Shown piece by piece: positions 35,207 to 45,077 of a stretch of 64,000 bases of DNA. Position 1 is the stretch's first letter, and each line of letters starts with the position of its first letter. Position numbers and translations under genes: made by a program. Below the pieces are notes generated by a model that did no database searches, had not been told where the DNA came from, and saw nothing but the letters and a program-made list of their open reading frames with translations. Location of the stretch: the NCBI GenBank assembly GCA_965220055.1, contig CBDCPE010000004.1, forward strand, positions 3,038,001 to 3,102,000, read 5' to 3'. Origin of the DNA: Bin87 sp965220055. Lineage in GTDB: Bacteria; Chloroflexota; Dehalococcoidia; Lucifugimonadales; UBA3495.

Positions 35207-35235
35207 TTGCAAACAACCTAGACAAACGGTATAGT
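35207..35235 (+). promoter_or_regulatory. sigma70-type promoter
   Basis: TTGCAA, 17-base spacer, TATAGT, followed 38 bases later by ATG 35274 with AGGAGG before it. Confidence 0.65.
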
Positions 35236-35273
35236 ACAGGAGACAGACCGGCAGGGGCGCCAAGGAGGGTACA

Positions 35274-35672
35274 ATGCCCCGCATCATCATCAACGGCTAC
35301 CGTTGTGCACGATGTAATCACAACTGGGCACCACGCGACGGCAGCGGATACCGGAGCAAGGAGGACCCGAAGACCTGCCCAAGGTGCAGAAGTCCGTACT
35401 GGAACAGACCACGGAAAAACCGAGTACGGACCGAAGAAGTGGAACCCGAGATACTGACCCCACATGTCCAACTCCAGGGGTACCACTGCGACCGCTGTGG
35501 TCACCGATGGTCACATACGGACGGCACGGGACTGTGGCCAAAGACAGACCCGAAACAATGCCCGAAGTGCCGAAGCCCTTACTGGGACAGACCCAGACAG
35601 CGGAACATAGATCCTGACCGCAGGGCCGCACCAAGGGAATTACGCATCACAGGCAACGACAGGGCAGCTTAG
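35274..35672 (+). CDS. tandem zinc-ribbon protein, 132 aa
   Basis: Two copies of one ~45-residue unit: YRCARCNHNWAPRDGSGYR with DPKTCPRCRSPYW near residues 9-50, and YHCDRCGHRWSHTDGTGLW with DPKQCPKCRSPYWDRPR near 68-112. Each has two CxxC pairs, so two structural zincs. The linker is acidic and the tail basic. Such rubredoxin-like ribbons with SPYW are seen as small DNA- or RNA-binding proteins; no enzyme motif is present. It has its own promoter and ends 46 bases before the recombinase start, so the two are probably co-transcribed. A role as accessory factor for the recombinase is inference. Confidence 0.65.
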   Translation: MPRIIINGYRCARCNHNWAPRDGSGYRSKEDPKTCPRCRSPYWNRPRKNRVRTEEVEPEILTPHVQLQGYHCDRCGHRWSHTDGTGLWPKTDPKQCPKCRSPYWDRPRQRNIDPDRRAAPRELRITGNDRAA

Positions 35673-35718
35673 CCAACACACGGCTACAACGCCCCAGCGC
35701 AGCACTAGGAGGCTCGCC

Positions 35719-37371
35719 ATGTTGAACCTGCTCTACAACGACGACCCCATACGCGGCGTCATCTACGCCCGTGTCTCGAGCGACGCACAGGACGTCAATA
35801 ACTCCATCGAGGCCCAGATTGCCGAGTGCCAGGAGTTCGCCGAGCGGAACAACATCACCATCGTCAAGATCTACGTCGACGAGGCCGAAACCGGCCTGGT
35901 CAGTAGCCGTCCCCAATTCCAGGAGATGATGCACGACGGCACCGCGAAGGCAAAACCCTTCGACGTCATCATCGTCTGGAAATTCTCCCGCTTCTCCCGC
36001 GACAAGTACGACAACGCCATCTACAAGAACCGCCTCAAACTGCGCGGTGTCCGCATCATCTCCATCAAGGAACCAATCGACGATTCCCCCGCCGGTAAGA
36101 TGATGGAAGACATGATCGAGAGCATGGACGCTTTCTACTCGGCAAACCTGAGCCAGGACGTCCGACGCGGACAGCGGCAGGTAGCGATGCGCGGGTACTA
36201 CCCCGGTAACTTCGCACCCTACGGCTACAAGATCAAGAAAGTCCAGGAAGAGGGGGGCAAGGCCTTCCACAACACGTTCGAGCCAGACCCGCCCTACGAC
36301 GCCATCGTGCGACGCATGTTCCTCGAGGCCGGCGCCGGCCGGTCCATCAGCGAAATCAGGGACGGCCTCATCGCCGACGGAATAACTGCAGCCAAGGGCG
36401 GCAAATGGAACGAAACCAGCATCCACCAGATGCTGCACAACCTCCATTACGCGGGCTTCATCGTCTGGGGCTCCAGCAGCAAGAGCGGAGACCCGCCCGT
36501 CATCGCCGAAGGCAAGCACGAACCCATTGTCTCCAAAGAAGAGTTTGACCTGGCCAGCCAAGTCCTGGCCGCCAAGTTCCACGACGTGATCAATCCCCGG
36601 CACGTGTCCAGCGAGTACATGCTCACCAGCATGCTGTGCTGCGGCATCTGCGGCGACAAACTCACCGGAATGTACAGCAAGCACGCCGGCATCAGGTACT
36701 ACGTCTGCCCCCGACGCAAACGCCACGCTATCGCCGGGTGTGAACTGCCTTTCGTCAACGTGGCGAAATGCGACCAGGAAGTCCTGAGCGTCATCCTAGA
36801 CGACTTGCTCTCCCCCGAAAATCTGGAAGCCGCCATGGGCATGATCGCCAAGGAGCTGAGCGGCCCCTACGAGCAGCAGGCCACCACCGTCCGCGCCCTG
36901 GAAGACCAGATCCGCAAAGTCCTGGAACAGCAGGAGCGGGTGATGCAAGCCTACGAAGCAGGCGCCTACACAGTTACCGATTTCGCCAAACGCATGGAAC
37001 CGTTGCGGCGCTCCGAGGCCGAACTCAGCAAAAAGAAAGCCGACGCGGAAAGTGACCTAGACCAGCAGGCGGCCGTCATCGCCAACCCCCAGATGGTGCT
37101 GGCTTTCGCCAAGGACGTGGGCCAATTCATCAAGAACTCGACCGCCAAAGAACGCAAACAGGTGCTGAAGAAATTCGTCAAGACCGTCTGGGTACATCCA
37201 GGCAGGATCAAGATCATTTACAGCATCCCGCTCCCACGGGACGTAGGAAAATCCAATAACTCGGACGAAGAGCCGGGTCCCTTCGGGGACCCGGTTTCAT
37301 CTACTGCCCTTTTGAGCCTCCACAGCAGGCCGGTGAAAGGGCCCAGTTCACAGTCTCAGGTCAGGACCTAA
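35719..37371 (+). CDS. large serine recombinase
   Basis: The 550-aa protein has a resolvase domain (1-150) with GVIYARVSS carrying the nucleophilic serine and FSRFSRDKYDNAIY; a Recombinase domain (170-285) with GYYPGNFAPYGYKI and LIADGITAAKGGKWNETSIHQML; a zinc ribbon (CCGICGDKL ... YYVCP) near 310-350; a long coiled coil (390-450); and a C-terminal IIYSIPLP. It would integrate or excise DNA between att sites. AGGAGG precedes ATG 35719. The frame runs on through a perfect UUCG-loop terminator (37273-37297), so the last ~30 residues may not be native. No att repeats were found nearby. Confidence 0.93.
   Translation: MLNLLYNDDPIRGVIYARVSSDAQDVNNSIEAQIAECQEFAERNNITIVKIYVDEAETGLVSSRPQFQEMMHDGTAKAKPFDVIIVWKFSRFSRDKYDNAIYKNRLKLRGVRIISIKEPIDDSPAGKMMEDMIESMDAFYSANLSQDVRRGQRQVAMRGYYPGNFAPYGYKIKKVQEEGGKAFHNTFEPDPPYDAIVRRMFLEAGAGRSISEIRDGLIADGITAAKGGKWNETSIHQMLHNLHYAGFIVWGSSSKSGDPPVIAEGKHEPIVSKEEFDLASQVLAAKFHDVINPRHVSSEYMLTSMLCCGICGDKLTGMYSKHAGIRYYVCPRRKRHAIAGCELPFVNVAKCDQEVLSVILDDLLSPENLEAAMGMIAKELSGPYEQQATTVRALEDQIRKVLEQQERVMQAYEAGAYTVTDFAKRMEPLRRSEAELSKKKADAESDLDQQAAVIANPQMVLAFAKDVGQFIKNSTAKERKQVLKKFVKTVWVHPGRIKIIYSIPLPRDVGKSNNSDEEPGPFGDPVSSTALLSLHSRPVKGPSSQSQVRT
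37273..37297 (+). terminator. UUCG-tetraloop terminator inside the recombinase 3' end
   Basis: CCGGGTCCC-TTCG-GGGACCCGG followed by TTT. It lies within the last codons of the recombinase reading frame. Confidence 0.75.
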
Positions 37372-37415
37372 CGATCAAGGAACCTGGGAAGGAACCCAAG
37401 ACACTTGACCAGGTT

Positions 37416-37697
37416 GTGAACAACGCCGACAGCTCGGCGACTCCGCCAGATCAAACAATTGAGGTGAGGTTCCCTACCGGAACCACGATGCAGGTCGCAG
37501 GGTTTGACAAACACGCAATGATTGAGGCGGTGCGCTTCAAGGTGAGACACCATGTCCATGAGGAGGAGATCATCATTGACGGAGACCAAGCAATCCGCCT
37601 GATAGTCAAAGAAGTCTTCGAAGAACGCGAGTTCCGTATCGGGCACGATGGGCAGATTACCGAAGCAACCGACCCGCCAAGCATCGCTGATCAGTAG
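37416..37697 (+). CDS. hypothetical protein, 93 aa
   Basis: GTG start. The acidic 93-aa product has a beta-type start (TIEVRFPTGTTMQVAGFDKHAM) and the segment VRHHVHEEEIIIDGDQAIRLIV. It ends 11 bases before the PLD-helicase gene and could be its partner. Family unknown. Confidence 0.45.
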   Translation: MNNADSSATPPDQTIEVRFPTGTTMQVAGFDKHAMIEAVRFKVRHHVHEEEIIIDGDQAIRLIVKEVFEEREFRIGHDGQITEATDPPSIADQ

Positions 37698-37708
37698 GAG
37701 ACGTAGCG

Positions 37709-40700
37709 ATGACCATCCTCCACGCTAACACCGATCCCGACCTGCTCACCCGATTGCGGCAGATGCTGGCCAGCGCCGCACGCGCCGACATAGCCGTGGG
37801 CTACTTCTTCATGTCCGGATTTGGGCAGGTGGCCGATGACCTAATCCATCTGAACAAGACCCGCATCCTGGTGGGACGCGCGGACCAGCCCACGCTGGAA
37901 GCCGTGGCCGCCGGCATACAGCAGGCGGACACCCTGCGTGCCCAACTGGATACCACCCAAACCATCCCCCGGAGTCAGCGACAAGCGATCGCCAACGAAG
38001 CCGCGTCAAACGTCGCCCGCAATGTGGCGGCGATGCCCCAAACTGACGCCAGTGAGGACACAGTGGAGAAACTGCGTCAGCTGGTGGCATCAGGCTTGCT
38101 GGAGGTGCGAGCGTACCCGAAAGGGTTCCTGCACGCCAAAGCCTACCTCTGCTGGTACGACAACCACGCCGAACCCGGTGCCGCGATCGTCGGCAGTTCC
38201 AACTTCACCTTGGCCGGCTTCACTGGCAACACCGAGCTGAACGTTCGTGTCACCGGCGACGACGACATGGCCGTGCTGAAGGACTGGTTTGAAGACCTCT
38301 GGACCGACTCTGTCGACATCAGTGCCCTGGTTGAGCAAAGCCTCACCGAAAGCTGGGCCGTCAAGCAGTACACGCCCTAGGCCGTCTATCTAAAAGCCCT
38401 CTACGAGCTCTACGGCGAAGACCTGGGCAGCGATGACCCGCTGCCATTGGAACCGGTCAGAGAGGTCGAATTAGCCAATTTCCAGTTGGATGCCGTGCGC
38501 CGCGGCCTGGATATGATACGCAACTACGGCGGCTGTTACATCGGCGACGTGGTCGGACTGGGCCAGACCTACATCGGAGCAGAACTGCTGCGCCAACTGC
38601 GGCAAAGCTACCCCAACGAAGGGCCGCCGCTGATCATCTGCCCAGCCGGGCTTGTCCCTGCATGGCGCAGAGTAAACGAGCTTTACGGCCTGGGCGCAGA
38701 GGTAATGTCGCAGGATCGCATTGCACCGCCGCCCGATCTGGTGTTTGACACTGAAACCGAGCAGTACGAGGAAGTCGCGGCAGCGCTCGAGGCGTCTACC
38801 TGACCGAGGAGTACCGTTACCGGGGACCGGTGCTGGTAGACGAGGCCCACAACTTCCGTAATGACGTGAGCCGCTCCCGCGGGCTGCGCGATTACCTGGA
38901 ACAGGGCGACCACAAGGTCATCCTGCTTAGCGCCACCCCGCAGAACTTGGGACCACGGGACATTTACCGCCAGGTGAGGCTGTTCTTGGACGAAAAAGAC
39001 CACGGGTTGCCGCTGGAGCCCCAAGGGCTGGAAGACTACTTTGCCAGCGCGGCTAGGTGGCAGGAATATCGCAAGGACGTTGATGCCTACTCGGCTGCCT
39101 TGGCGGAACACCTGAAAAGCGGTGGCGAAGGCGTTCCTCCAATTCGGCCGCAACGGCCCGACACACCGCCAGCGGACATCGCCCAGGTGCTGACGCCAAT
39201 CTTCATCCGCCGTCGCCGTAAGGACATCGCCGAGTTGTACGGAGACACCGCTACCATCAATGGCGAACCCGTGGTGTTCCCAACACCAAGACTGTCCAAC
39301 TTGGAGTACCGTCTTGATCGGGTATACGCCAAGGCCGGCAGCCTCTCCGATTTACTGACCACCTTGGGGCAACACGAGGCCGTACGCTACAACCCGACGG
39401 AGTACCTGAAGCGAGCGAGGCAAGCTGAACACCGATACGCCGGCCTGTTCAGAGCTCGAGGTCGCATCGCGGGGATGATTAACTACCTGCTGTTCAAACG
39501 GTTGGAGTCCAGCATCCAGGCCTTTCGCACGACGCTGGCATCGCTATCCCGCAGCAACCGCGGTTTCAAGGCGGGCCTGGAAGCCGGCTACGTGCCGGTT
39601 GGCAGTGTGGCGACCAACTTGTTGGCAGGCCAGAACTTCGACGCCGAGGAAGCTCTGGCCATCCTGCAATGAGAAGAGACCAGGCGCAACGAACAGCACA
39701 TATTCCCCGCCGTCGATTTCGACGTCGAACGCTGGATCAAAGACCTTGACGCCGACCACGCCGTCCTGGATGACCTAGCCAACCGCATCGCGGGCATCGG
39801 CCCTGATGACGACGACAAACTGGCCAGATTGAGGGACTTTCTCAAGAACACGGAAGGCGAGAAGGTGCTGATATTCAGCGAGGCCGAAACCACCGTAGAC
39901 TACCTGTTCGAGCAGTTGAACCCCAACGGGAATGACGGCACTATCGCCAAGCTCAGCGGCAGCAACCGCGACCAGCGCGCTGGTATTGTGGGCCGTTTCG
40001 CGCCCCAGGCGAACCTGCAGGACCGTGACCGGTTGACGGGCGTCGAGATTCGACTGTTGCTTGCTACCGACGTGGTGTCCGAAGGACAGAACCTACAGGA
40101 CTGCGCCCGCGTATTGAATTACGACCTGCACTGGAACCCAGTACGGCTGATCCAGCGTTTCGGTCGGGTGGACCGCATTGGCTCTCCATACGACGAGATC
40201 CACCTGCACAACATGCTGCCCGACGCCGAACTGGACGAGAACCTCGGACTCACCGGAAGATTGAGCGACCGCATCCAGGCGTTTCACGACCTCATTGGGC
40301 TGGACAACAAGCTGTTGTCTGAAGAAGAGCAGCTGAACGCTAACGGCGTTGGCGTCATTTACGAAGACCTGGAGATGCCGGAGCTGGACGATGCCTTGGA
40401 TGAAGTATCCGCGAACCAGCGAGCCATCGCGTTGCTGCAGAACATCCGCAGCAACGACCCTACCTTGTGGCAGACGGTAACCGAATTGCCGGACGGCATC
40501 CGGTCTGCGCTTACTTGCGCCACAGTGGGCGGCGATGATGATCCACATTCCGGTGACACCATGGTAATGCTGGCCTCATCAGACGCTGTGCGCTGCTACG
40601 CGGTGGGGAACGACCTGAAACCGCGCATCATCCGCACGGCCCAATTTGTTGTCGCATCTGAATGTCAACCCGACACGCCGACGCAGACCTTGCCGGAAAA

Positions 40701-41073
40701 CACCAACGCAAGAGTCAGCGTTGCTGCCCAGGCGTTTGCCAGTGACCTCAGTAGTGTGTTGGGCACGGTCCGCCGGCGAACACCCGGCAACAACCGCAAC
40801 CGGAACTTCATCAGACGACAACTCAACGGGAGCGGCACCGACGTTGCCACGCCGCAGCGGATCCAGGCGCTCAGGCAGGCCTTCGCCGGCGACTTGCCCA
40901 CCGTCGTTGAAAACGAACTCGCGGACTTGCGCCGACTCAACCTGGGTGGACGCGAGTTGGTGGTTCGCTTGGAACTGTTGCAGGAACGCTACCGCCTGAA
41001 TCCCGCCACGCAGAGGGCCGTCCCCACAACCTCGGAGGCGACGCGAATTATCTGCTCGGACGGACTGCTGTAA
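37709..41073 (+). pseudogene. PLD-like plus SNF2/DEAH helicase, decayed
   Basis: One ~1100-codon gene with lesions. The PLD-like part (37709-38380) has GFLHAKAYL and AIVGSSNFTLAGF. A TAG at 38378-38380 stands where Tyr (TAC) fits (YTP-stop-AVYLKAL). The helicase follows: motif I reads VVGLGQTYIGAELL, with Gln for the ATP-binding Lys; a frame change occurs near 38795-38830; motif II is LVDEAHNFRN; a TGA at 39670 replaces a likely CGA; then ATDVVSEGQNLQDC and motif VI QRFGRVDRIGS are intact to 41073. Such PLD-helicases are typical of restriction-like and defence loci. With four changes it cannot be functional. Confidence 0.85.
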
Positions 41074-41346
41074 GTTCCAACGAACAATGACGCCGGCCGC
41101 CCACCGACGACGGGGCGGTCGATTTCACATCCGGGCTCACAACGGCCCCAGTTTCCGCGCCACAGCCGCTCGGGCGGCCACCGGCGACGTTCGGGCAAAC
41201 TCCCCCGACCGACGGAAGGGTTAAGGCCATCCACGGGCCCGCAGACGCGAACAGCCGGTAGCGCCAGATTCCTGACATCAGGTCGTTGCGAGGCGGACAC
41301 GACGACTAAGAGACTCGTAGGTATCCCCCGTCCCGCGAGTACCACC

Positions 41347-41961
41347 TTGGCCGTCCGCCGCGAATTCCCCTACATCTGGACCACTTGGCTACCCCGGTTG
41401 CTGACCGGCGAAAGTTCCTGCGAATGGGCCGCCTGGTTCAAAGCACACCACCAGAACTGGGAACGCGTTGCTTCGGACTTCGACCAGACCCAGTGGCTCC
41501 TAGACCACACCGCGCTGCTGGCCGAGCACAAGCAGGAATGGGCCGAGCGTGGCAACACGATGTACGTCGAGAACCAGAACAGTTTTCGGCTGCATGGCGA
41601 GACCGCGATCCTAGCCGGCAAGCCGGACTTGATCGTGATGACGGGCGAGGACGCGCTCATCATCGACGTCAAGACCGGTCGAGAACAGCCGTCGCATCAG
41701 GTACAGGTAATGATTTACAAATTCGCTATCCCGAAGGCACTGCCGCAATACCGGGACGTCAGGATCGCAGGCGAGGTTGTCTATCCAACGCGGACAGTGA
41801 GAGTCCCCATGGGAGGGCTTCCCAACCAATTCATTGAGCAACTGGGATCCTTGATTCGACGCTTGGCATCGGACACACCGGCGCAGCGGGTACCCAGCCG
41901 GCAGGAATGCCGTTTCTGCGACATCAGCGCCGCCGACTGTCCAGCGCGAATGGACGAGTAA
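41347..41961 (+). CDS. PD-(D/E)XK nuclease with Cys-rich C-terminus
   Basis: This 204-aa protein has the nuclease core GKPDLIVMTGEDALIIDVKTGREQPSHQVQVMIYKFA, that is PD, D-x-K and a Q-x-x-x-Y motif of the RecB/Cas4-type fold, and a C-terminal ECRFCDISAADCP that could hold part of an Fe-S cluster with an upstream Cys. Expected activity is Mg-dependent DNA end processing. The start is TTG 41347; no good Shine-Dalgarno is seen, so a few residues may be missing. It follows the helicase remnant on the same strand and may have formed a helicase-nuclease defence unit with it. It appears intact and ends before a strong terminator. Confidence 0.78.
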   Translation: MAVRREFPYIWTTWLPRLLTGESSCEWAAWFKAHHQNWERVASDFDQTQWLLDHTALLAEHKQEWAERGNTMYVENQNSFRLHGETAILAGKPDLIVMTGEDALIIDVKTGREQPSHQVQVMIYKFAIPKALPQYRDVRIAGEVVYPTRTVRVPMGGLPNQFIEQLGSLIRRLASDTPAQRVPSRQECRFCDISAADCPARMDE

Positions 41962-42018
41962 AACCAGCGCGCAGGGAGGACTACGGAAGAGTTCCGGCCT
42001 AGACACGCCAAGCACCTA

Positions 42019-42050
42019 GACGGGCGGGAGCAACCCGTCCGTTTTTGTTT
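42019..42050 (+). terminator. rho-independent terminator
   Basis: Stem GACGGG / CCCGTC with 9-base loop, then GTTTTTGTTT, 58 bases after the nuclease stop. Confidence 0.8.
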
Positions 42051-42583
42051 GACAGCGCAACGGACGAAAACGCCTTTACCATGCGCGACGAGGAGATCAT
42101 TGCCCGAGGCGGAATAGCCGAACTCACCATCTCAAAGAACAGCCGCGGACACGACGGAGGAGAGGACGGCCAGCACCGCCAAGGGGGTCGGCCAATTCAC
42201 CGCGGTGAATGTCGCCGCCGTGCTGAAAGCGCTGCCCGAACCGACGGAACCTACGACCAGGTCATAGCCCGGCGAAAGAATACGGAGCAGAGGTCAGCAA
42301 ACACACGCTCGCCAAGTGGATATCGACCAGACGCGGCAATACACGAAACGGTGAGCGCGGAGAACTGCCCGGAGCAGGTACGCACTGACCACGAGACGGA
42401 AGGCAACACCACCCCCGACTTCTGAACGATGTTTCCGTCGTCGCCAGTTCACGGCAACAGAAGGGCACCGGCCGGTTCCCCACACTAAACGACAAGTACC
42501 GGCGAACGAACTGCAACGGGCGGTTCAAAGTAAGCATCGCGCAAGCGACTCACAGGCGTGCCATCTATTCGACGGAACGGACA
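42051..42583. other. no intact gene; possible decayed frame
   Basis: A frame around 42150-42270 reads TTEERTASTAKGVGQFTAVNVAAVLKALPEP, protein-like but short and without a start. The rest shows no gene. Confidence 0.35.
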
Positions 42584-42688
42584 GTGAAGACGCAGATCAA
42601 CACGAAGCCATTGGCCAGGATCATAGCCGTGGCCACCGTAGCGACCGCCGTGGCCGTAATGAGCGGCAGCGCTGATAGACGACAATAA
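42584..42688 (+). pseudogene. signal-peptide start of a secreted protein, cut by IS21
   Basis: GTG 42584 opens a frame with basic start and hydrophobic core (KTQINTKPLARIIAVATVAT, AVAVMSGSA), a typical signal peptide. The IS21 left end begins at 42673 and the frame stops four codons inside it. The mature part is gone. Confidence 0.4.
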
Positions 42689-42758
42689 GGAATGCCTCAT
42701 GCGACGACTACTTTTGCCGGTTGAGATGGAGTAAACCATCCGGCTCGGAGGTGCCGGA

Positions 42759-44261
42759 TTGATCAAGGACCGACAAGTCGCACTATGGAGGCAGAAACTT
42801 ATGGAAGGAAAGACGCAGGAGACGGCGGCCGCGAAGGCTGGGATGTGCGTGCGGTCAGCACGCAAGTGGCAGGACGGCCCGTTGCCGTCGGAGACGAGAC
42901 AGGAGCGTTGGTGGCGCACCCGGCCCGATCCCTTCGACGGGGTGTGGGAGGAGGAGATTGAGCCCCTGCTGCGGGGCGACCCCAAGGGCCAACTGAAAGC
43001 AACGACAATTATCGAGTGGTTGGAGGAGCACCATCCCGGCCGGTTCAGCGCCTCCCAGTTGCGCACCCTGCAACGACGATTACAGGACTGGCGGGCGCTG
43101 CATGGTCCCGATCAGGAGGTGTACTTCCCCCAGGAGCATCCGCCGGGTCGGGAAGCCCAGTTTGACTTCACCCACGGCGACCCTCTGGGGGTGACCATCG
43201 CTGGCCAGCCCTATTCCCACCTGCTGTTCCAGCTGATCCTCAGCCATTCGGGCTGGCGCTACGCCGAGGTCGCCACCGGTGAGACCTTCCTGGCGCTCAA
43301 GCAGGGATTGCAGGCTGCCCTCTTTACCCTGGGCGGCGTTCCAGAGGTGGCGCGCTCCGACAATACCTCCGCCGCCACCCACGAGATGAAACGCAGCCGC
43401 GGCCGGGCCCTAAACGACAATTACGCCGCCCTGCTGGACCACTACGGTCTGCGGTCCACCCGCATCAATCGCGGCCAGAGCCACGAAAACGGCGTCGCCG
43501 AGCACGCCCACTACCGCTTGAAGGACGCCGTTGACCAGGCCCTCATCCTGCGGGGCAGCCGCGATTTCCACACCGCCGACCACTACGCCAGCTTCGTCCG
43601 GGAGATGGTGGAGCGACGCAACCGCCTGGTGAAGGGGAAGCTGGAGCAGGAAATGGCTTGCCTGAGGCCTCTGCCCCCAGCTCCCATGCCGGAATACGCC
43701 AACTACCGGTCCAAGGTGCGTAAGTGGAGCACCATCCAGGTAGCGGGACGGAGCTACAGCGTCCCCTCCCGTCTGATCGACCAGGAGGTACAGATCCGTT
43801 TGTACGCCGACTGGGTGGAAGTGTACTACAAGGGCCACTTGGTCGAACGCATGGAGCGGGTGCGGGGAGAGGGAGAAAGCAACGTCAATTACCGCCACGT
43901 CATCGGATCCTTGGTGCGCAAGCCCGGTGCTTTTGCTCGTTACCGTTTCCGAGAGCAACTGTTTCCCACGCTGCACTTCCGCCTCGCCTACGACGCCCTC
44001 CGGGAATGGCGCGGGGAGCGTGCCGACGTGGAGTACCTGCGGATCCTGCACCTGGCGGCGACCACCATGGAGGCCAATGTGGACAGCGCGTTGTCGCTGC
44101 TGCTGGAGACTGGGAAACCCTTCGACTACGCCGCGGTGCGGGACCTGGCCGAGCCCAGGCCGCCGGAGGCTCCGGTGCTGATCCTGTCCGGGAAGCCGGA
44201 CCTGAAGATCTACGACCGCCTCCTCACGGGTAGCTTGGTAGAAGCGGAGGTGTGCGGATGA
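42759..44261 (+). CDS. istA: IS21 transposase IstA
   Basis: The 500-aa protein has an N-terminal HTH (EGKTQETAAAKAGMCVRSARKW) and an rve-type catalytic core: Asp in EAQFDFTHGDPL, Asp in EVARSDNTSAA and Glu in SHENGVAEHAHYRLKDAV, then a C-terminal beta domain (RSYSVPSRLIDQEVQIRLYADW). It cuts and joins the IS ends and works with IstB. The TTG at 42759 gives a family-like start; an ATG at codon 15 is possible. Its stop overlaps the istB start (ATGA), as usual in IS21. Confidence 0.93.
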   Translation: MIKDRQVALWRQKLMEGKTQETAAAKAGMCVRSARKWQDGPLPSETRQERWWRTRPDPFDGVWEEEIEPLLRGDPKGQLKATTIIEWLEEHHPGRFSASQLRTLQRRLQDWRALHGPDQEVYFPQEHPPGREAQFDFTHGDPLGVTIAGQPYSHLLFQLILSHSGWRYAEVATGETFLALKQGLQAALFTLGGVPEVARSDNTSAATHEMKRSRGRALNDNYAALLDHYGLRSTRINRGQSHENGVAEHAHYRLKDAVDQALILRGSRDFHTADHYASFVREMVERRNRLVKGKLEQEMACLRPLPPAPMPEYANYRSKVRKWSTIQVAGRSYSVPSRLIDQEVQIRLYADWVEVYYKGHLVERMERVRGEGESNVNYRHVIGSLVRKPGAFARYRFREQLFPTLHFRLAYDALREWRGERADVEYLRILHLAATTMEANVDSALSLLLETGKPFDYAAVRDLAEPRPPEAPVLILSGKPDLKIYDRLLTGSLVEAEVCG

Positions 44262-45040
44262 TGGACACCGACACCAGCGTCATACCGGAGCGCATCGGCC
44301 AGTTGTGCCACCAATTCAAGCTGCCCACCATGGGTGCCCAGTCGGTGGCCCGTTTCACCGCCGCGGGCCACGGCGATGCCCTGCCCACCTTCCTGGAGGT
44401 GCTGGAGCAGGAAGCCGAGGACCGCCGCCACCGGCGCATCGATCGGCTGCGTCAGGCGTCCCGGCTGCCCGCGGGCAAGACCTGGGAGACCTTCGAGCAC
44501 CACCGGATGCCCCTGGCGCTCAGACAGCAACTGGATCACCTGGCCCAGGGCAGCTTCGTAGATGGCGGCGTCAACGTCCTGGCCTTCGGACTTCCCGGCA
44601 CCGGCAAGACCCACGCGCTCTGCGCCCTGGGCCACCGCCTGGTGGAAGCCGGCTGCTCCGTCCTCTTCGCCCCAGCCTACCGCCTGGCGCAGGATTTGCT
44701 GGCCGCCAAGCGCGACTTCGACCTGCCTCGCCGGCTGCGGAGGCTGGACAACTTCGACTTCCTGCTCCTGGACGACCTGGGCTACCTGCCCCAGGGCGCC
44801 GAGGAGTCTGAGGTCCTCTTCACCCTCATCGCCGAACGCTACGAACGGAGGTCGTTGGGCATCACGTCCAACCTGGTCTTCTCGGAGTGGGAGCGCAGCT
44901 TCGCCAACCCCATGGCCACCGCCGCGGCCATCGACCGGGTGGTGCACCACTCCGTGATACTGGAGTTTGCCGTGCCCAGCTACCGCACCGACGCCGCCCA
45001 GCAACGGCGCCAGGTAGAGGAGGTGAACCGGCAAAACTAA
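44258..45040 (+). CDS. istB: IS21 helper ATPase IstB
   Basis: The 260-aa AAA+ protein has Walker A FGLPGTGKTH, Walker B FLLLDDLGY and sensor ITSNLVFSEW, and ends EEVNRQN close to the right IS end. It assembles as a filament on target DNA and directs IstA. ATG 44258 overlaps the istA stop in ATGA, a sign of translational coupling; GTG 44252 is an alternative. A nearly identical 3' fragment is at 16066-16517, evidence of at least one earlier copy in this window. Confidence 0.93.
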   Translation: MMDTDTSVIPERIGQLCHQFKLPTMGAQSVARFTAAGHGDALPTFLEVLEQEAEDRRHRRIDRLRQASRLPAGKTWETFEHHRMPLALRQQLDHLAQGSFVDGGVNVLAFGLPGTGKTHALCALGHRLVEAGCSVLFAPAYRLAQDLLAAKRDFDLPRRLRRLDNFDFLLLDDLGYLPQGAEESEVLFTLIAERYERRSLGITSNLVFSEWERSFANPMATAAAIDRVVHHSVILEFAVPSYRTDAAQQRRQVEEVNRQN

Positions 45041-45077
45041 GCGACGATAATTCGGCATATTTAGTTGACGCGGGACA

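Larger units (their letters stand above)
42673..45077 (+). mobile_element. IS21-family element, intact
   Basis: 2405 bp from TGATAGACGACAATAAGG (left) to the complement of TGTCCCGCGTCAACTAAATA (right, ending 45077). The two ends are imperfect inverted repeats (about 16 of 28 positions). istA and istB are both open. No target duplication: left and right flanks are unrelated, so one flank was probably rearranged. Confidence 0.88.

Noticed and set aside
37709..41073. recoding (readthrough and frameshift) as a programmed feature of the helicase
   Set aside because: The stops come with a lost Walker A Lys and a non-slippery frame change, so decay is simpler.
42045..42425. 126-aa frame after the nuclease terminator
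   Set aside because: Starts inside the terminator T-run and has no domain; a better protein-like stretch lies in another frame and is too short.
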